Part shown: positions 63,614 through 64,000 of the stretch, one piece after another | How positions within the stretch are numbered: the stretch's first letter is position 1 | Layout of the letters: each line of letters begins with the position of its first letter | NCBI RefSeq assembly: GCF_003056725.1 | Contig: NZ_QBKZ01000001.1 | Span: forward strand, 225,252 to 289,251 | DNA from: Mangrovicoccus ximenensis | GTDB taxonomy: Bacteria; Pseudomonadota; Alphaproteobacteria; Rhodobacterales; Rhodobacteraceae | Direction: 5' to 3' | Length of the DNA stretch: 64,000 bases | Notes under the pieces: generated by a model | Seen by the model: the letters and a program-made list of their open reading frames with translations, nothing else | What the model was told of the DNA's origin: nothing | Databases searched by the model: none | Made by a program: the position numbers and the translations under genes

Positions 63614-64000
63614 GTGAATTCACTCACATCGGACACCACCGCCGCGGACCCCGTCGCGTCGGTCAAGCCATTCCAGATCAGGGGCCGGTTCTTCACGGCC
63701 GTTGCGCTCCGGCTTGCCGGACATCCGGACCAGGCGTTCTACAAGGCGCTGGATGCCGAACTGATGCGGATGCCGCATTTCTTCGACCACGCGCCCTTCG
63801 TCATCGATCTGGGCGAAGTGGGCGGCGGGCTCAAGGGCGATGCGCTGACCCAGCTGATCGAGGCGCTCAAGCGCCGCAAGCTGTCGGTCTTCGGCATCCA
63901 GAACGCCACCACGGAGCAGACCGAGACCGCGAAGAAGGCCGGGCTGCTGCCGCTGCCGGGCGGGCGCGATGCGCCGCTCGACCGGGTCGAGACGCAGCGC
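63614..64000 (+). CDS. minC: septum site-determining protein MinC, N-terminal part (cut by window edge)
   Basis: From GTG 63614 the frame stays open to the window end (129 codons): VNSLTSDTTAADPVASVKPF, QIRGRFFTAVALRLAGHPDQ, AFYKALDAELMRMPHFFDHA, PFVIDLGEV, LKRRKLSVFGIQNATTEQT. This is the MinC N-terminal domain that inhibits FtsZ assembly. With MinD and MinE it places the division septum. The C-terminal beta-helix domain lies outside the window. The exact start is uncertain because no strong ribosome-binding site is visible. Confidence 0.85.
   Translation, partial: MNSLTSDTTAADPVASVKPFQIRGRFFTAVALRLAGHPDQAFYKALDAELMRMPHFFDHAPFVIDLGEVGGGLKGDALTQLIEALKRRKLSVFGIQNATTEQTETAKKAGLLPLPGGRDAPLDRVETQR

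Overview
The window is about 64 kb of high-G+C alphaproteobacterial DNA that reads as Rhodobacteraceae/Paracoccaceae (roseobacter-like). The evidence is an alpha-type tRNA-His (A73, no G-1), CckA, MmcB, MinC, a gene-transfer-agent-type spike base protein, Rhodobacterales-type small conserved proteins and an inositol (iol) operon with GGAA-N6-TTCC operators. It is not a tidy chromosome segment. Intact housekeeping and catabolic genes alternate with many genes cut abruptly in mid-sequence and joined to pieces of unrelated genes, together with frameshifted pseudogenes and decayed insertion sequences. Either the genome is strongly rearranged and decaying, or the assembly contains chimeric joins. 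Only read-level data can separate these.

Layout. 1-2 kb: a 23S rRNA 5' fragment joined to an ftsK-like fragment, then a 3'-truncated polysaccharide pyruvyl transferase. 2.8-4.8 kb: a divergent pair, an XRE/S24-type repressor lacking its self-cleavage residues and a GIY-YIG-like nuclease, with inverted repeats between them. 5-9.9 kb: small conserved genes, mmcB, a GNAT, tRNA-His, a truncated gene and a quinone-oxidoreductase-like gene. 10-16 kb: a periplasmic sulfatase, a secreted small protein, a sugar-binding protein with a divergent truncated partner, a ppsA fragment, a DUF6647-type protein and an arsJ-like remnant. 17.2-20 kb: GTA-type spike base protein, then the cell-cycle kinase cckA. 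20-22.6 kb: rsmB and RTX fragments, and a DUF1206 membrane protein flanked by degenerate direct repeats.

22.7-31.3 kb: a tightly coupled catabolic operon (cupin, cysteine hydrolase, HpxZ/AtzH-like, two paralogous FAD-linked oxidoreductases, NMT1-type binding protein, creatininase family, CocE/NonD hydrolase) with a divergent LysR gene. It looks like an undescribed pathway, probably for an N-containing heterocycle or amide. 31.4-34 kb: a GntR fragment, the last ~65 residues of a DNA methyltransferase, an intact NgoMIV-type restriction enzyme, a GNAT, and decayed MerR/carboxymuconolactone-decarboxylase genes. 34-44.8 kb: aspS, a truncated alpha/beta hydrolase, hemolysin III, fragments of an acyl-CoA dehydrogenase and a leucyl aminopeptidase, an RND pump (acrB-like plus truncated adaptor) and fdhD.

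44.9-53.4 kb: an insertion-sequence graveyard. It holds a caspase-like fragment fused in frame to a ~50% G+C segment, an IS256-family element with 9-bp target duplications sitting in an MBL-fold gene, two IS110 remnants and an IS3 remnant around an intact RTX protein. 53.4-56.9 kb: AEC transporter, PhnP-like hydrolase and TatD, then holB, lipoprotein and flippase fragments. 57.4-63.3 kb: the iolR-iolC-iolD-(small membrane gene)-iolB inositol operon. 63.6 kb to the right edge: start of minC.
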